Source: Hevea brasiliensis
Lineage: Eukaryota; Streptophyta; Magnoliopsida; Malpighiales; Euphorbiaceae
Direction of reading: 5' to 3'
DNA length: 64,000 bases
Assembly (NCBI RefSeq): GCF_030052815.1
Contig: NC_079499.1
Coordinates: forward strand, 105,682,480-105,746,479
Every line of letters begins with the position of its first letter. Within the stretch, counting starts at the first letter, position 1. Below, one piece after another: positions 47,514 to 60,101 of this stretch. The position numbers were made by a program, and so were the translations under genes. The notes under the pieces are model-generated. The model did no database searches, was not told where the DNA came from, and worked only from the letters and a program-made list of their open reading frames with translations.

Positions 47514-48159
47514 GTGTTATGGAGATTGGGTCCACACCAAGAATAATATCAATCTCAAACTGCACCTCTCTTTCTGAAGGCAATCCTGGCAACTCATCAG
47601 GAAACACATCTGAAAAATCACATACTATAGGGATGTCCTTCAATGTTGGACTCCCCAAATGGGTGTCTACCATGTGGGCCAAGTATGCTTCACACCCCTT
47701 TCTGATCATTTTTCTAGCTAGTGCAGCCGAAATGATGTTTGATGGCAATAACTGTCTTTCTCCATTTATTACCACATCACTGTACTGAGGGAGACCAAAA
47801 GTGACTGTCTTCAATCTACAGTCAATCATAGCGTGATGCCTGGCTAACCAATCCATGTCTAAGATGATATCATAATCTCTAAAGGGCATTTCTATCAGAT
47901 CGGACAGAAAAGTATGTCCTTAGATCACCAAAGGACAATCCTTATACAGTCTATTGACCTTGACCTCTTGTCTTAGCAGACTAGTTATTAGCACCTCAAA
48001 ATCCATTTGTACATATGGAACAACAAGACAATCAATGATGCTAGCACTAACATAAGAGTGGGTAGAACCTGGATCAAATAGTACAAATACATCTTGATCA
48101 GAGACAGAGAATGTACCAGCCACAATGTCAGAAGTCTCGGCCTCTTCTCGCTGTCTCAT
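47514..48159 (-). pseudogene. Gypsy-E aspartic protease and linker to RT
   Basis: The 48159-47920 piece reads DIVAGTFSVSDQDVFVLFDPGSTHSYVSASI. DPGSTHS is the active site in the form common to plant Gypsy elements. A stop follows CPLVI. The next piece (47889-47514) has MPFRDYDIILDMDWLARHHAMIDC, where ILGMDWL is usual, then SALARKMIRKGCEAYLAHMVDT and FPDELPGLPSEREVQFEIDI, the segment just before RT. After DPISIT the element ends and the frame runs on into the antisense of the Copia-G LTR. Confidence 0.9.
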
Positions 48160-48210
48160 TGTGTAGACCCTAGTGGAAGCACTACCTTGTTCTGATTGAT
48201 TTACTGTACC

Positions 48211-49391
48211 CTAACTACCTGAGGTGCTGCCCCTACCTCTACCTCTGCCTCTGCCTCTGCTAGCTGGTTGTGAACCTCTAGTGGTAGAACTCTGTACAGA
48301 CCCTTCTACAGTAGTAGGAGGTGGCCCAACTCTACTAGCACTGGTACAGTCTTTAGGGAAATGCCCTGTACCCTCGCAATAAAACAGGCTCCCGAAGCCC
48401 AGTAACATATCCCACCATAGGTTTTGCCACATGTCTCACAAGGGCAGGGAGGGTGAGAACTACTGGTTGTCTGCTGACCAGATTGAGGGGGTCTCTGTCC
48501 CGAGAATCTTCCCCTTTTAGACTTTTTACCACGACTTTGTCCCCCAAAGTTCTTTCTCTTTTCAGTATGGTTACTAGAACTTTGATCCATTGACTTTCCA
48601 CCTTTTTCTTTTTCAGTCTTCTCTATTTTCTCTTTCACTGGTGCCCCATCTGCTTCAATTCTTTGTAGCTCAAGTGCTTGGGAGATGAGTTCAGAGAAGT
48701 TATCATGTCGGAATTAGACCACTTGCATCCTCAAACTAGGCTTCAAGCCAGTCTCGAACCTTTTACATCTCTCTCTGCTTATAGTAAGTAAGTTCCTGGC
48801 ATAATGGCTCAGGCGGAAGAACTCCCTTTCATACTTCGCCACTGTTTTATTGCCTTATTTTAGACTTAGGAACTCCTGCAGCTTCATGTCCACATAAGCA
48901 TCTAGGACGTATTTTTGTCTCAACTCTCAAAGGAAGTCATCCTATGTCAATACTGGAGGTTCCACCAGACTATGGGGGATGGTTTTCCACCAATCATATG
49001 CATCCCCCTGTACGAGTGACACTGAGTATTCAAATTTTAACTCCTCTGTGCAGTGCAACTTCTTGAAAACTCTTTCCATCCTTTCTAACCACTACTCTTC
49101 TTCTAATGAATCCACTGTCCCTTTAAACTCTGTAGCCCCTTACTTAATCAACTTGTCATACTGTCTGGTTGAAGGCTGTGGTTGCACTACAGGAGCCTGA
49201 AGTGGGGCTTGGGTAGGCATGCTTCCAGCCATTTATTGAAACATCGCAGTCATCTGCTAGGCAAACTGAGTAGGAAACTGTGGCATTGGAGGAGTTGGAG
49301 TGGCTGACCCACTCACATTCTAAAGAGCTAGGGCTTTTCCTTATGCCTCAGCCTCTACTGATTGTTCTACAGAACGATCCCCTTCTTCCAT
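48211..49391 (-). pseudogene. Gypsy-E gag
   Basis: ATG at 49391 (MEEGDRSVEQSVEAEA). Across several stops one reads a proline-rich stretch, WLERMERVFKKLHCTEELKFEYSVSL (in two parts), GDAYDWWKT, KYEREFFRLSHYA and LELQRIEADGAP. The open piece 48638-48306 is lysine/arginine-rich and includes CETCGKTYGGIC. A frameshift inside the zinc knuckle puts its second half (FYCEGTGHFPKDC) in the 48432-48211 piece, which ends in a run of GRGRGRG and a stop. Confidence 0.9.
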
Positions 49392-49561
49392 AGTCTATCA
49401 GAGGGTATTCTATCTCCTGAACAAATAACACAAGGAGATTTCCCTTCGTTAGTTCATATATATAATGTAATGTACTATATGTATCAAATAATGACATTGA
49501 GCAGTTGTACTTAGCACGAAGAAAATGTAAATTCACAGGTCAAAACATACTTTAAAAACTT

Positions 49562-49573
49562 GCTCTGATACCA
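49562..49573 (-). other. Gypsy-E primer-binding site
   Basis: The plus strand GCTCTGATACCA is the complement of TGGTATCAGAGC. It lies eight bases from the LTR end at 49582. Confidence 0.88.
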
Positions 49574-49581
49574 CTAAAACA

Positions 49582-52500
49582 TGTCACACCTTACCCCTCT
49601 GTAAGGCATAACATGATCCCGTAGTATACTTAATGAATCACCAAACTTCGCCTACTGATAACCCATTAAATACACTACAAAGGATTTTAAAAATAATTTA
49701 TCTTCTTTGAAGGTAGTGAGCACTTTTAACAGGTATTAAAAACTTTTATTTGCAGTTAAAATATTAGGTAAAAATTTTGTTAAATTTTATTTTTCTACAA
49801 ATTTTATAAAAATTTCGGCAGAGTGCCATCTGTAATTGAAAAAAAAAACTAAATTTTCAACACCTGTAAAAAGACACTTCCAATAATTCAATTCACAACC
49901 CCAACTTCTAATATCTCAACGCAACTAGATTACACAATCTCGCCCAAATTCAATTCATAAAAACAAATCTCAAAATGAAGAACATAATTGAGCATGTCAT
50001 AAATTAAAACACAAAGTTTATATTACAACAATTTTACAAAATCAAATACTTTACAACATTACTGTACAACTGCTCAAGACCAACCATAATATATACATAC
50101 AGTCATATACATTAAAATAAAAATTTACATAAGGGTATAATTCAAATACCCGACAAAAATCCAAGTGTGCGGTATCTTCTAGTCACTAGCAGCCTATTAT
50201 GCTGCTTTACCAGTCTCTCTACCTGTGATAGCAACGTAAAGCCATCGCTGAGTAAAAATACCCAGTGGTGCACAATATAAAGAAAAATACCAGTTTATGC
50301 CAAATTAAATCACAATTATTCCAAATACAGTACTTAAATTGTTAAACAAATACAAAACACAATTTAAAATTTAAGTCAAAGAAATTCTCACTTCATAATT
50401 CAAGAATAGCTTTTTATAAAATCGCACAGTTATATCATGACACCAATATACTTTTCATCCCAACAGCCGAAGCCTTATGAGGAATACCAAGACTAGCTAG
50501 CTCAAATCTATGGGTACTCATTCAATTTCCTCCTTTACTGGCACACACCTCAACACTTCAGTCAGAGAGGGAATACAAAACTATTTCTTTCCACTAGGTA
50601 AGCTAATGGGGAATTCAAACATCTGGTCATGACACTGTGGTTTCAAACTATTTTAATAATTTTCTAAACATTTAAAATGGCCATTAATTCACATATAGTT
50701 TAACTTCCCAAAAACATGGGTCAACAAAACATATTTCTTTTCAATTAAATATTCAATTCAATGGAAGTCATAATTAAATTCTTACAATTCATTCAACATA
50801 ATTTCGAAAGATATTTCAAAGAGAAATTCTATGTTGTGCACAAACCTCTTATGAGTCATCTCTTGGCCTTGACTCAGTGTTTCTTTCTCCTTTCCAGTGT
50901 CTTTCCCAACTAAAACACATAATTTCTAGTATTTTATTATCAAGTCACATAATTAATCCAACAATAATTTCATGCCTACTTAATTGCACCCCTAAAATTG
51001 CTTAAAATAGATTTTTTTAGAATTTGCATTTTGGGGTTACTATTCATTATACTATTCAAGTTAAAATGCTGACTTTCTCACGCTTAATAGGTATGTAAAT
51101 TCCAATTACACCCATATACTACATTTTGAGTATCTAATTTGTTGGCATTGGATGCCATTTCAATTTCTAAGCCTCCTAAGAGATATTGCAATTTTCTAGT
51201 TTTGGTTCACTGTATTTTACTATTCTATTAGTCTAGTTACTGTAGGAATTTGGCTAAGTGTCCTTCACCAAAGTTGTTCCTTATTATCTTAGCTTTAATT
51301 CCCTTTTTGAATAACTCCATTTGGAGTTTTGTAGCCCAAGTTATGGCCATTTTTCTAAGGCTAGCTGAATTGGTTTTAACCTGCACTGCAGGCACTTTCT
51401 TGGTTCTGGTAGTTTTGGTGTGCTGACTGCAGCTCACTTTTCGAATGGGTTATGGTCAGAATTTGGATTTGTGTTCTTCATAGTGCTATGTCTCAGCTTT
51501 CGATAGGTATAAATTTCAGGTTATTTGAACCTTCCTACACCAAGTTATGGCCTAATGAACAAACACTGTTGATTTGGTCATTTCTGTACAGTGGTAGTGT
51601 GCCAATTCCGGGTTTGACCTAATTATTCACTAACTTAAAGTCATTTTCTGGGCAGAGTTTCTAAATGAAAATTGTGACATTATGTGTCTACTTTCATCTC
51701 CAATTGACCTTACACCAATTGGAGTGGCAGAATTACAATTTTGGTCCCTGAAGTGGACCTAGGTCTGGCTGTCCAGAATTGACTCTCACCAATCCGAATT
51801 TAATTTCAATTCTCATCACTTCTGTTGTTCCTTATAGCAACCCAAGAGGGGGAGGGGGTGAATTGGGTTCTAATTGCAAAATTAAAGATTAAAAGAAATT
51901 TAAACACAAAGAAGAGAAAAGGAAGAATGATAACAAAAGAGATTTATAGAGGTTCGGCTATCCCAAGCCTACGTCCTCTCCTTAAGGCCCTCCTTGAGAG
52001 TTAACTCTACTAAAATTCTTCTTTGGGTGAAGAATAAACCCCTTACAATCACCACAAGAGCAAACCCTTACTCTTTTACAAATCCTGTTACACTCAAGAG
52101 CTATTTAAAGCTCTATCACACTCAAAATTACAATAAGTGCTCACAATAACTTTGAAGGGACTCTCAGAACAATGAATTTATAACTCAAATATCAAGTTCT
52201 CAACATTAACTATGGTAGCTCAAGTTCTAGAGAGAGAGAATGAAGAAAATCTTTAGAACCCAATAAATTTCCAAAAGATTGTTGTTGTCTAAGCTCCTTT
52301 CTAGTAAAAAATGATGCCTATTTATCGTTTTTGCAAGAAAATAGCCATTGGGGGTGCATTAAATGCAAAACTAGCCGTTCATCCACCCAAAGCTTTGTTT
52401 TATCAAGTTGCAGAAACTCAGGTTCGGCTACCGAAGCTTGAAGCGCCAAAAAATAGATTTTGAAAAGTCACTTTCGGCTGCCGGAGTGCTCTCTGGACAA

Positions 52501-54448
52501 AATGACTTTTAATGCTAAAAAACCATGATTTAAAGAGTGAACTTCGGCTGCTGAACTTCCCACTTTCGGCTGCTGAAGTGCTCTATAGACAGAAAGTGTC
52601 AAAAGGGCACTTAGGCTTCGGAAATACATAACCTTTTGATCGGAACTCGGATTTTCAATTCGTTTGAACCATTGGAAAGCTAATTTGATAAAATTTTCAA
52701 TGAAAACACTTTCAAAAACAAATTTTCATTTCTCAAATGTGAAAATTTCATTTTAATCCCTCTTGGTCAAGAAAAAGTTACAAGTAAAGACACTAAGAAA
52801 TTAAGAGTTTAAAAAACTCGTAACTTTTTGATCCGAACTTAGATTTTTGATCCGTTTGAACCATTGAAAAGCTAATTCAATGTACTTTTCAGCTAAAATA
52901 CTTTTCAAAATTAATTTTCCATTTTTGAAAAATTTATTTAATTTTCCTTGATAAAAATTAGGTGAAAACTAAGTTGAACAAGATATTCTTAGTACCACCT
53001 AAACTTGAGCCAACATAATTAATAAAATGAGATTTACAAGATATAAAATAAATAAAAGTTACATTGCAGGTTCCCATAAATGTTTGCTTTCTTATGTTAC
53101 TCTTCCTTAACTTTGATTTGAGGCAATTTGACAATTTTGAGTCTATGGCCTATAAACTCAACACAAACACTTCCAAAGTATATTGTAGAACACTAATTGT
53201 TTATTATCATCAAAACATGGGTTAAAACACCTAGGTCCAACAACTCCAACACACTCCATTTGACCCTAATTGACCATTTCAAGTTTCAATTAGGTCCCAT
53301 TACATCAATTACCAATTTTCTCTAAATTTTCCCTCAAATTCATTGGCTCAAGAACCTTAATTTTGCAACTTATTCAATTGATGCAATTAAAGTGTATAAC
53401 TATCTTCTACACACTAAATTACACTTAATTACACTTGCAATTGCATCAAACCCACTCAAACCATAATCCTTCTAATGTTGGCCGAAATTCCTATAAGTGT
53501 AGATGTGCATGATTTGTTTCATTTTTTTTTTATTAATTTCTAGTGTAATTTAACTACTTAATTATGAATTTAAACATAAAATTGAAAACTAACCATTAGC
53601 CTCTTTCTTTGAATTTCCATTCTTCAAATCTCTATTTTTCCTTCTTTCTTTTCTTCTTCAACCTTCTTTTCAAGTTGCAAGAGCAAGTTGCGGAATTTAT
53701 GGAAATTTTAGGGTTTTAGAAGCTTGATTTCATACTTTAATGGAGGTTTTTGTGAGAGAAAATGGGAGAGAGAGGGCCACGGCAATGTGAAAAGGAAGAA
53801 GAAAAAAAAAAGCCTTTATAATTTTGTTTTAATTCCCATAATTGACTTAGTAAAAAATAAATTAAATGGGTAAATATTTATGATGTCATGCATGATGTCA
53901 TTATTCTATTTTCTTCTCTTTTCTTTTTCTTTTCTTTTTTCCATACTTCTTTAATTTAAATTTATACTTCAAAATTTTCATTTCTCAGATTTTATTGTAC
54001 AGATAGGTCATGAGTCACCTCTATGGATGAATTGACTAATTTGCCCCTTGCCGATCCGATCTGTTTGCCAATAATTCAGTATTCCTTTCGAAACCTTGAT
54101 CTAATTATTTGACCTACTTATCAACTCTTTTCTGTGATTTTCTCTTTTTCACTAGTTTTGCAATACTTCTTAGGACTGCGGTGTCATAATGTTCCATTCT
54201 AAATTAGGATTGAAACTGACCTCGCAGTCACTTTCCGGTAAAGTCACCCATCGCTGTGACTCCCAGCTCATTTAACCTTTTAAGTTTTATTTTTCTTATT
54301 TAGACTTGACCTTCTGGTAATTACCATTAATTTTCATTCAGGACTTTCTAGGTGACTTAAATATGGTTCTAATCCTCTTAATTGTCCAAACCAACACCGG
54401 TCACCAGAACAGTAAAATATGCATGACTATGCATGTAGGGGTGTTACA
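49582..54448 (-). repeat. Gypsy-E 5' LTR with a nested solo LTR
   Basis: The plus strand runs from TGTCACACC (49582) to GGGGTGTTACA (54448). Without the inserted 1.42-kb solo LTR and one target-site copy it is about 3.44 kb. It contains the CCAATTGG module in a diverged form (51703-51722) and phrases shared with the other Gypsy LTRs, such as GTTATGGCC. Small frames in it are not genes. Confidence 0.9.
51823..53242. mobile_element. Copia-type solo LTR (1.42 kb)
   Basis: The plus strand reads TGTTGTTCC at the left end and GGTCCAACA at the right, flanked by ACTTC (51818-51822) and ACTCC (53243-53247), a five-base duplication with one mismatch. Gypsy-E LTR sequence resumes on both sides. The complement of the right end, TGTTGGACCTAGG, is a typical LTR start, so the minus strand is probably its sense. 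It has a G-rich end (GAGGGGGAGGGGGTGAATTG at 51846-51865). Four TTCGGCTNC-like motifs lie between 52420 and 52585. It is unrelated to the Copia LTRs elsewhere in the window. Confidence 0.82.
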
Positions 54449-55770
54449 ATAATAGAGGAGGGGAAGAACCTAATAGAGGTTTTACGATATTATTAACTCA
54501 AAATTGAGTTTGATACATGTAATTAAGATTAATTATATAATGCTTTATATTTATATTTTTATATGTGAAATCAATTTAATTCTATAATATCATAATTTGC
54601 GTTATTCTTCATAACAATATATATTATTTTTAGTTTATTATCAATTAAGAAATTATATTTTATAAATTCGTATTGTTAAAATATTTATTTAAAAAAAGTA
54701 TTTTATATTCAATTTATAATTTAATTAGATTCTATTTAAATTATAAAAAAATATTTAAATAATATTACCTTTTTTATGTAGATATTGAATGAGTTTAATT
54801 ATAAAAAAAGGAAAAGGAAAAAGTAAAATAAATAAATAAATAAAACAAAAAGCTAGACAAAAATATGAAAAAAAAACTTTCACTGTTTAACTTATAATCT
54901 AATTAAATTTTATTTAAATTATGTAAAATGTTTATATATTATTAATTTTTTATGCAAATATAAATTTAATTATATGAAAAATAAAAATAAAAATAAAGGA
55001 AGTATAAAAAAATGAAAAAGTTAAAAAAAAAAAAGCAAGATAAAAGGGCAAAGAGTTTAATAGCAATTTAATATTTGTGTCTATTAAATAAGAAGACTTA
55101 AATTTAAGATTTCACTATTTTTGCATTTAATAAATAAATAAACCATTCTTCATTGTTAATACATAAATAATTATTGAATAATAATAAATTTAATTTAATT
55201 TTTTTGCATAAAAATTTTTAGAGGGAAATGGATTATTAATATATATATATTTTATAATTTTTAAATAATAAATTATATACTCAATTAATAAATTATTAAT
55301 TTAGTAATGGATCTTCTTTAATTATGAAAAAAATTAAATGGTATTATACATTAGAAATTACAGTTGTCATTTCCATTAAAATATTGTTGAAATTATTAGA
55401 TTATATTTCATTATTTAATTTAGACAAAGAGATAGGGTTAACAAAAAGAATCATCAATGACAATTGTTAATATAAGCTAAGCAATCCGAATTCTACATTA
55501 TTTGGCTAAATGTGTAATTTCACCCGCATATTTATTTGAGACGTTAAGTTTAATCTATTTTAAATCTTTCATTTAAATTAATTGAGAAGTTTTAATTTAA
55601 GTTTATTTTGACCAGAAAATTAAGATGTTTAATTTCTTTATTTTTTAGGCTAAATTTCTTGATTGAAAAATTTAGAAGGTCAATTTATTGATTTTGTTTT
55701 TGGCTAATTTGAGAATAAATTGATACTTTTTTTTTGTTAATTTGGAGAAAAATTTAAAAATGAGTTAAAT

Positions 55771-55830
55771 TGAACATCTCAATAAGTAAATGGGTGGAAT
55801 TAAGCATCACAATAAATAAATGGGTAAAAT
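55771..55830. repeat. 30-base tandem repeat, two units
   Basis: Units 55771-55800 and 55801-55830 share AATAAATAAATGGGTAAAAT-like cores with about seven differences. Confidence 0.7.
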
Positions 55831-56409
55831 TAAATATGAAGTCAAAATTATTTAATTGTTTAGCCCTCAGCTCTTTCATTCATAAAGGACTCAACTTAAA
55901 AGACCATTTTAACCCCAAGTCACTCAGTGACTTAGGATAGCATTTTAGTATATATAATTAATGAGTTGTATAATAAAAGATAATTCTCTTTTTCAATAAT
56001 TCTTATTATAAAATTGATAATCTCACAATTAATATTTAAAAAATTTTAATTTAAAATCTATTCACTATTTGTTGGGGTCTTCTATTTTAGTTTCTATACA
56101 ATTCTAGCTAAGAACATGAACCAAAATGAAGCATTGCGTTCATTTATTTTTAGAAACCAAACATGAAACAAGATTTCAATTTTGATTTCAATTCGATCCA
56201 ATTCATAAAATAACAATTCTTTTTGAATTATGGTACAATTCTTTAATTTACTTTGGAACCTAATAATCATATACAGCCCAGCCCATCTATTTATACATTT
56301 AAATGTGAAAGAAACCAATTAGATTGCCCTTAATTGGTAAAATCCTTTGTTTAAACGTCAATAAGTGCAAATTTAGCTTTAGGATTGTTATTAATTAGGT
56401 ATAAAAGGC

Positions 56410-56459
56410 CAAAGAAATGTGAGAATTGGGTGGACAAAGAAATGTGAGAATTGAGCGGA
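56410..56459. repeat. 25-base tandem duplication
   Basis: CAAAGAAATGTGAGAATTG heads two adjacent 25-base units, which differ at two bases (GGTGGA against AGCGGA endings). Confidence 0.9.
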
Positions 56460-56911
56460 CTGATTACCTCGGAGTCGGTGAAGTATCGTAGTCTCAAGAT
56501 CCATAATTACTTTGTTTAGGACCCATATCTCTTTATTTAGGTAAACAATTAAATTGCAAGACTTCTTTTTTCTCATTAAATCATTCAACATCAAATAAAT
56601 ATATACACAATCAACACGGACTGATGCTGTGATTGTGAACTAATAGATATTAATGGAAATTAACTATATAAAATTGGAGCATATATATATATATAGAGAG
56701 AGAAAAAGTAAGCGATAAAAAATATTCGGTGATGATGAATATATTAATAAGTATATATTTATATAATGGATCTTTTTTTTCTAAATGACATAATATTCGC
56801 TTGAATTAGAAAAATATTATTTATTAATAATTTCCTTGATTGGCTCAAATTAAGGGTGTAAATGAATTAAATTGCTAGTGAATTATTTGATAATTAGCTC
56901 AGTATAAGTTT

Positions 56912-59900
56912 TGTAACACTCTCCCTGTATCAACTCCGTACATTCTACTGTTCCGGTGACCGGTGACGGTCCGGATAGCTAGAACGTCCGGAAAAATATT
57001 TAAACTAAAGTCGGGAATCATAATTAACTCAAATATTAATAAGAAAAATTTAGTAAAAAGTTTAAAAATAAAATACAACCAAGTTAAACGAGCTAGGTGC
57101 CTAGCGATGGGTAACTGAGAGGAAGTTGCGGTTCTGCAACGAGGAGCCCTAGACAGGGAAAAATTATAAAATAATTTTGGGACTCCAGAGAAGGGTTATT
57201 GAGGTTCCCATGGCATTAGAATGCCAAGAAAATACCTAGAAAAATTTTTCAATCGGTACAGACAATTTTGACCCGTTAAGCCAAACGGAGGGCATTTTGG
57301 TCATTTCGCATTCAGAGGTGATTTTTGGCCGACTTGTCCCGTTGAGTAAATAATTAATATGACATAAAATATGAATAAACATTACTAAAAATTGAATTGA
57401 AATCAAGTAGAAAAGAAAAGAAAAGAAAAATGAAAAAAATGGGACTTTTGACATCACATGATGTCATTAAACTTTCTCTCCACCAATGACAATCAAGCAA
57501 TTTCATTAAAAAGGGAAAATGAGGCAAAATTGAAACAAAAATTCTGTTCTTCTTCCTTCATCAAACGGCAGCCTCTCTCCCTCTCTCAACCTCCATTAAA
57601 CCTCACTTCTCAAGCTTGATTTCTACTTTGTTTCACCACAAAACCCTAACCTCTCTTCATTAAAATTTTACCCCACACCTTAAACAAGCTTTTGGCAGCC
57701 AACAAGAGGAAAGAAAGTGAAGTTTTGAAGTGGGAAAAATCTGCCCTATTCAAGGTTAGTGCAACTATATACATAAAACTCTTTCATTTCATGATTAGGG
57801 ACTTGAAACTTAGTAAGAATTGTAATTTAAATGAATAAAAACTCATGTGTATGAGTACATGAGTTTCGGCTGCCCTAGTGAAGGAATAGGAAGGAGTGTT
57901 TTTGATGAGCTTGAAGTGAACTAGGATCATGCTGGAAGTTTATAAACATAAGAATAATAAGTTTGTATGCTAACTAAGGCATTTTGTAGAAAACATAATG
58001 TGAAGCTAGGGTTTTGGGGAGTGAAAATTGATTTGGCTTATGAAATTGTTAGAGAACATTTTAATGGTCAATTAGTGACTATTTTAGGTAAGTTGAGCAC
58101 AATTTGGATTGAAAAATAGGATTGCAAAGTGAAGATGTAGGCTGCCCTAGGACAGCAGAGGATCAAAATTCAGTCCACTTGGACTGCCATAACTTGGGCT
58201 GTGCTGATCCAATTGGTGTTTGGCCAATTGGACATGAAACTAGGCTTATAATGGCACATTTTTGCTGAAGAAACCATGCCCAAAAGACCAAAGCAAGAGG
58301 ACCAAAACTTGGCCCCAATCCGGATACCCTGCAACTGATTCTGCAGAATTAACACTGTTCATTTGGCCATAACTCACTGTAGATTTGGTCAATTGACCTG
58401 AAATTTTTACAGCAACAAGTTAAGACATAGACAAACAACTTTTATGAAGGAACCTACCCAAAATTATGGCCAGAACCCATCCAACCAAGTGACTCTAGTT
58501 ACTGTTCATGTTATCAGAGATATGGTCAATTCTGCATTGGCAATCCGCCACCGTGGTTTTTGGACCATATCTAGAGCTACAAAACTCCAAATGGAGTGAT
58601 TCAAAAAGGAAAACTAGACAAAATAAGGAACAACTTTCATGTTTGTCATTTCTTCAAATTCGATCGCAACAGTGTTTAATGGAACAAGAAACATATGCTT
58701 CAAAATCAAATTTTCTGCCCTCTTGGTTTTAAGTTAGAAATGGTAAATGTGACCAATCCCAACAAGTGTTAAAAGCAAAATGTGGTATGTTGGGAGTGCC
58801 AAAACCAATGTACCTAATTTCTACCTAAAAGTCAACATTTTAGTTGACCAAAGGGGTGAATAGTGACACCGAAACTTGAAATTCAAAGATTGAAGAATTT
58901 TAAAGTATCGAATGCCCTAGTATACCTAACAAGATTGGTTTGGATAGTTTGGCATGCCAATAGGGTTCAGTTAGCAGTACTGCACATGGCGATATGCCAT
59001 TCCTTGATTTCATGGCTTTTAGCCATTCTGACTTTGTATTGAGACTTGGCCTTGTGCCTGATATTCTTTACAGCTTGTTAGCTGTTCTGTTGTACACCGG
59101 GAGATGCATATGTGACCGATGGTGTGACGGCCCGAGGTACTAGGTACCCAGTGCCAGTTTACCCGTTATCCAGTCCAGTCGGCTAGTGTAGGTTACTTGG
59201 GGCAACCAAATGAATAAAAGTGAACAAAGTTAATGAAATAATGAATATACCAACACCAAACAAAGAAAGCATACACATTCTATACACATTTATTTCTTGC
59301 TATTTTCTTTTATTATATTATTGCACCACTAAGCATTATTGCTTAGCGCGTTGCTTTTGCCACGCGTAGGTACTGGAGATCCCGATCGTGAGCCCAGTAG
59401 ACCACAGACTGGGTGAGTCCATCCTGCAGTTCTGCACAGTGTCCTTGTCACCTCAACTTCTGCAGTGCATTGGTAGGACATTAGGTGTCATTTTGGCATT
59501 CTGTAATTAATTTTGATTTTCTTATATGTAATTAAACTTGTGTAATGTATATTGGTGTTCATGTAAATTATGAAAATTGTATTTGTAAATGGAAAAGTAA
59601 ATGTTTATTTGTGATATATATGTGATCATCACATGTGATGGATGAATGAGAATTTAAATTGAAATGTTGAGATCTTGATATTGAGTTTTGTGATGATATT
59701 GGAGTTGAGAATGAATGAATTTGTTTATTGGAAGTGTTTTTCACAGGTTCCGAAGAACTGTTTTCTCCATTTTTAGCCGGTACTCCGCCGGATTTTCTTT
59801 AAAATTTTCGGAACCTCAAATAAATAATATTTTTGATAAATGACTTAAATAAAGTATGTTTCATAAATTATATTCAAAGCATGATAAAAATTAAATAAGG

Positions 59901-59974
59901 CATATTAGAGTGTGCCGGTACACCGTGTGACATTGCTTACTCGGGTATACTGTACACGGGTAAGGGGTGTCACA
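56912..59974 (+). repeat. Gypsy-D 5' LTR (3.06 kb)
   Basis: Starts TGTAACACTCTCCC and ends GTGTCACA. It holds the CCAATTGG pair (58210-58230), a GGC/GCC block (about 58987-59095), and near its 3' end a short palindromic CACTAAGCATTATTGCTTAG (59327-59346), also present in inverted form in the solo LTR near 35015-35040. Frames at 57236-57457 and 58170-58355 are antisense LTR. Confidence 0.92.
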
Positions 59975-59979
59975 TTTAG

Positions 59980-59991
59980 TGGTATCAGAGC
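59980..59991 (+). other. Gypsy-D primer-binding site
   Basis: TGGTATCAGAGC, initiator-Met type, five bases after the LTR end. Confidence 0.88.
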
Positions 59992-60101
59992 ACGGTTTAG
60001 GCGTTTCTGGGCCTAGATTGAGTCCATACCATGCATTGCATTTGTAAGAGTCGAGGTGACACTAACGCAGATCTGTTTATCTTTCTTATTTTGAATAGGA
60101 T

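Larger units (their letters stand above)
47514..54448 (-). mobile_element. Gypsy-E: truncated chromovirus-like element
   Basis: A minus-strand element: 5' LTR (54448-49582, with a nested solo LTR), PBS (49573-49562), gag (49391-48211), aspartic protease and the beginning of the protease-RT linker, then cut at 47513 by the end of Copia-G. RT, RNase H, integrase and the 3' LTR are absent. Gag and protease match Gypsy-C and H fragments, and this is the copy in which these two domains are most readable. Confidence 0.9.
54449..56911. other. AT-rich DNA without recognisable genes or elements
   Basis: About 2.5 kb between Gypsy-E and Gypsy-D, very AT-rich, with homopolymer runs and an (AT)n/(AG)n tract at about 56680-56705. 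Short frames (56094-56318, 56391-56594, minus) show no known motif. Two small tandem repeats are present: a 30-base unit twice at 55771-55830, and a 25-base unit twice at 56410-56459. It may be the only low-copy sequence in the window. Confidence 0.6.

Noticed and set aside
56680..56705. Microsatellite as a functional element
   Set aside because: A short AT/AG tract without further context; ordinary simple sequence.
59327..59346. tRNA or other structural RNA gene at the GCTTAGCG-type palindrome
   Set aside because: No cloverleaf or known RNA signature; the palindrome is part of the Gypsy-D LTR and recurs in the solo LTR.
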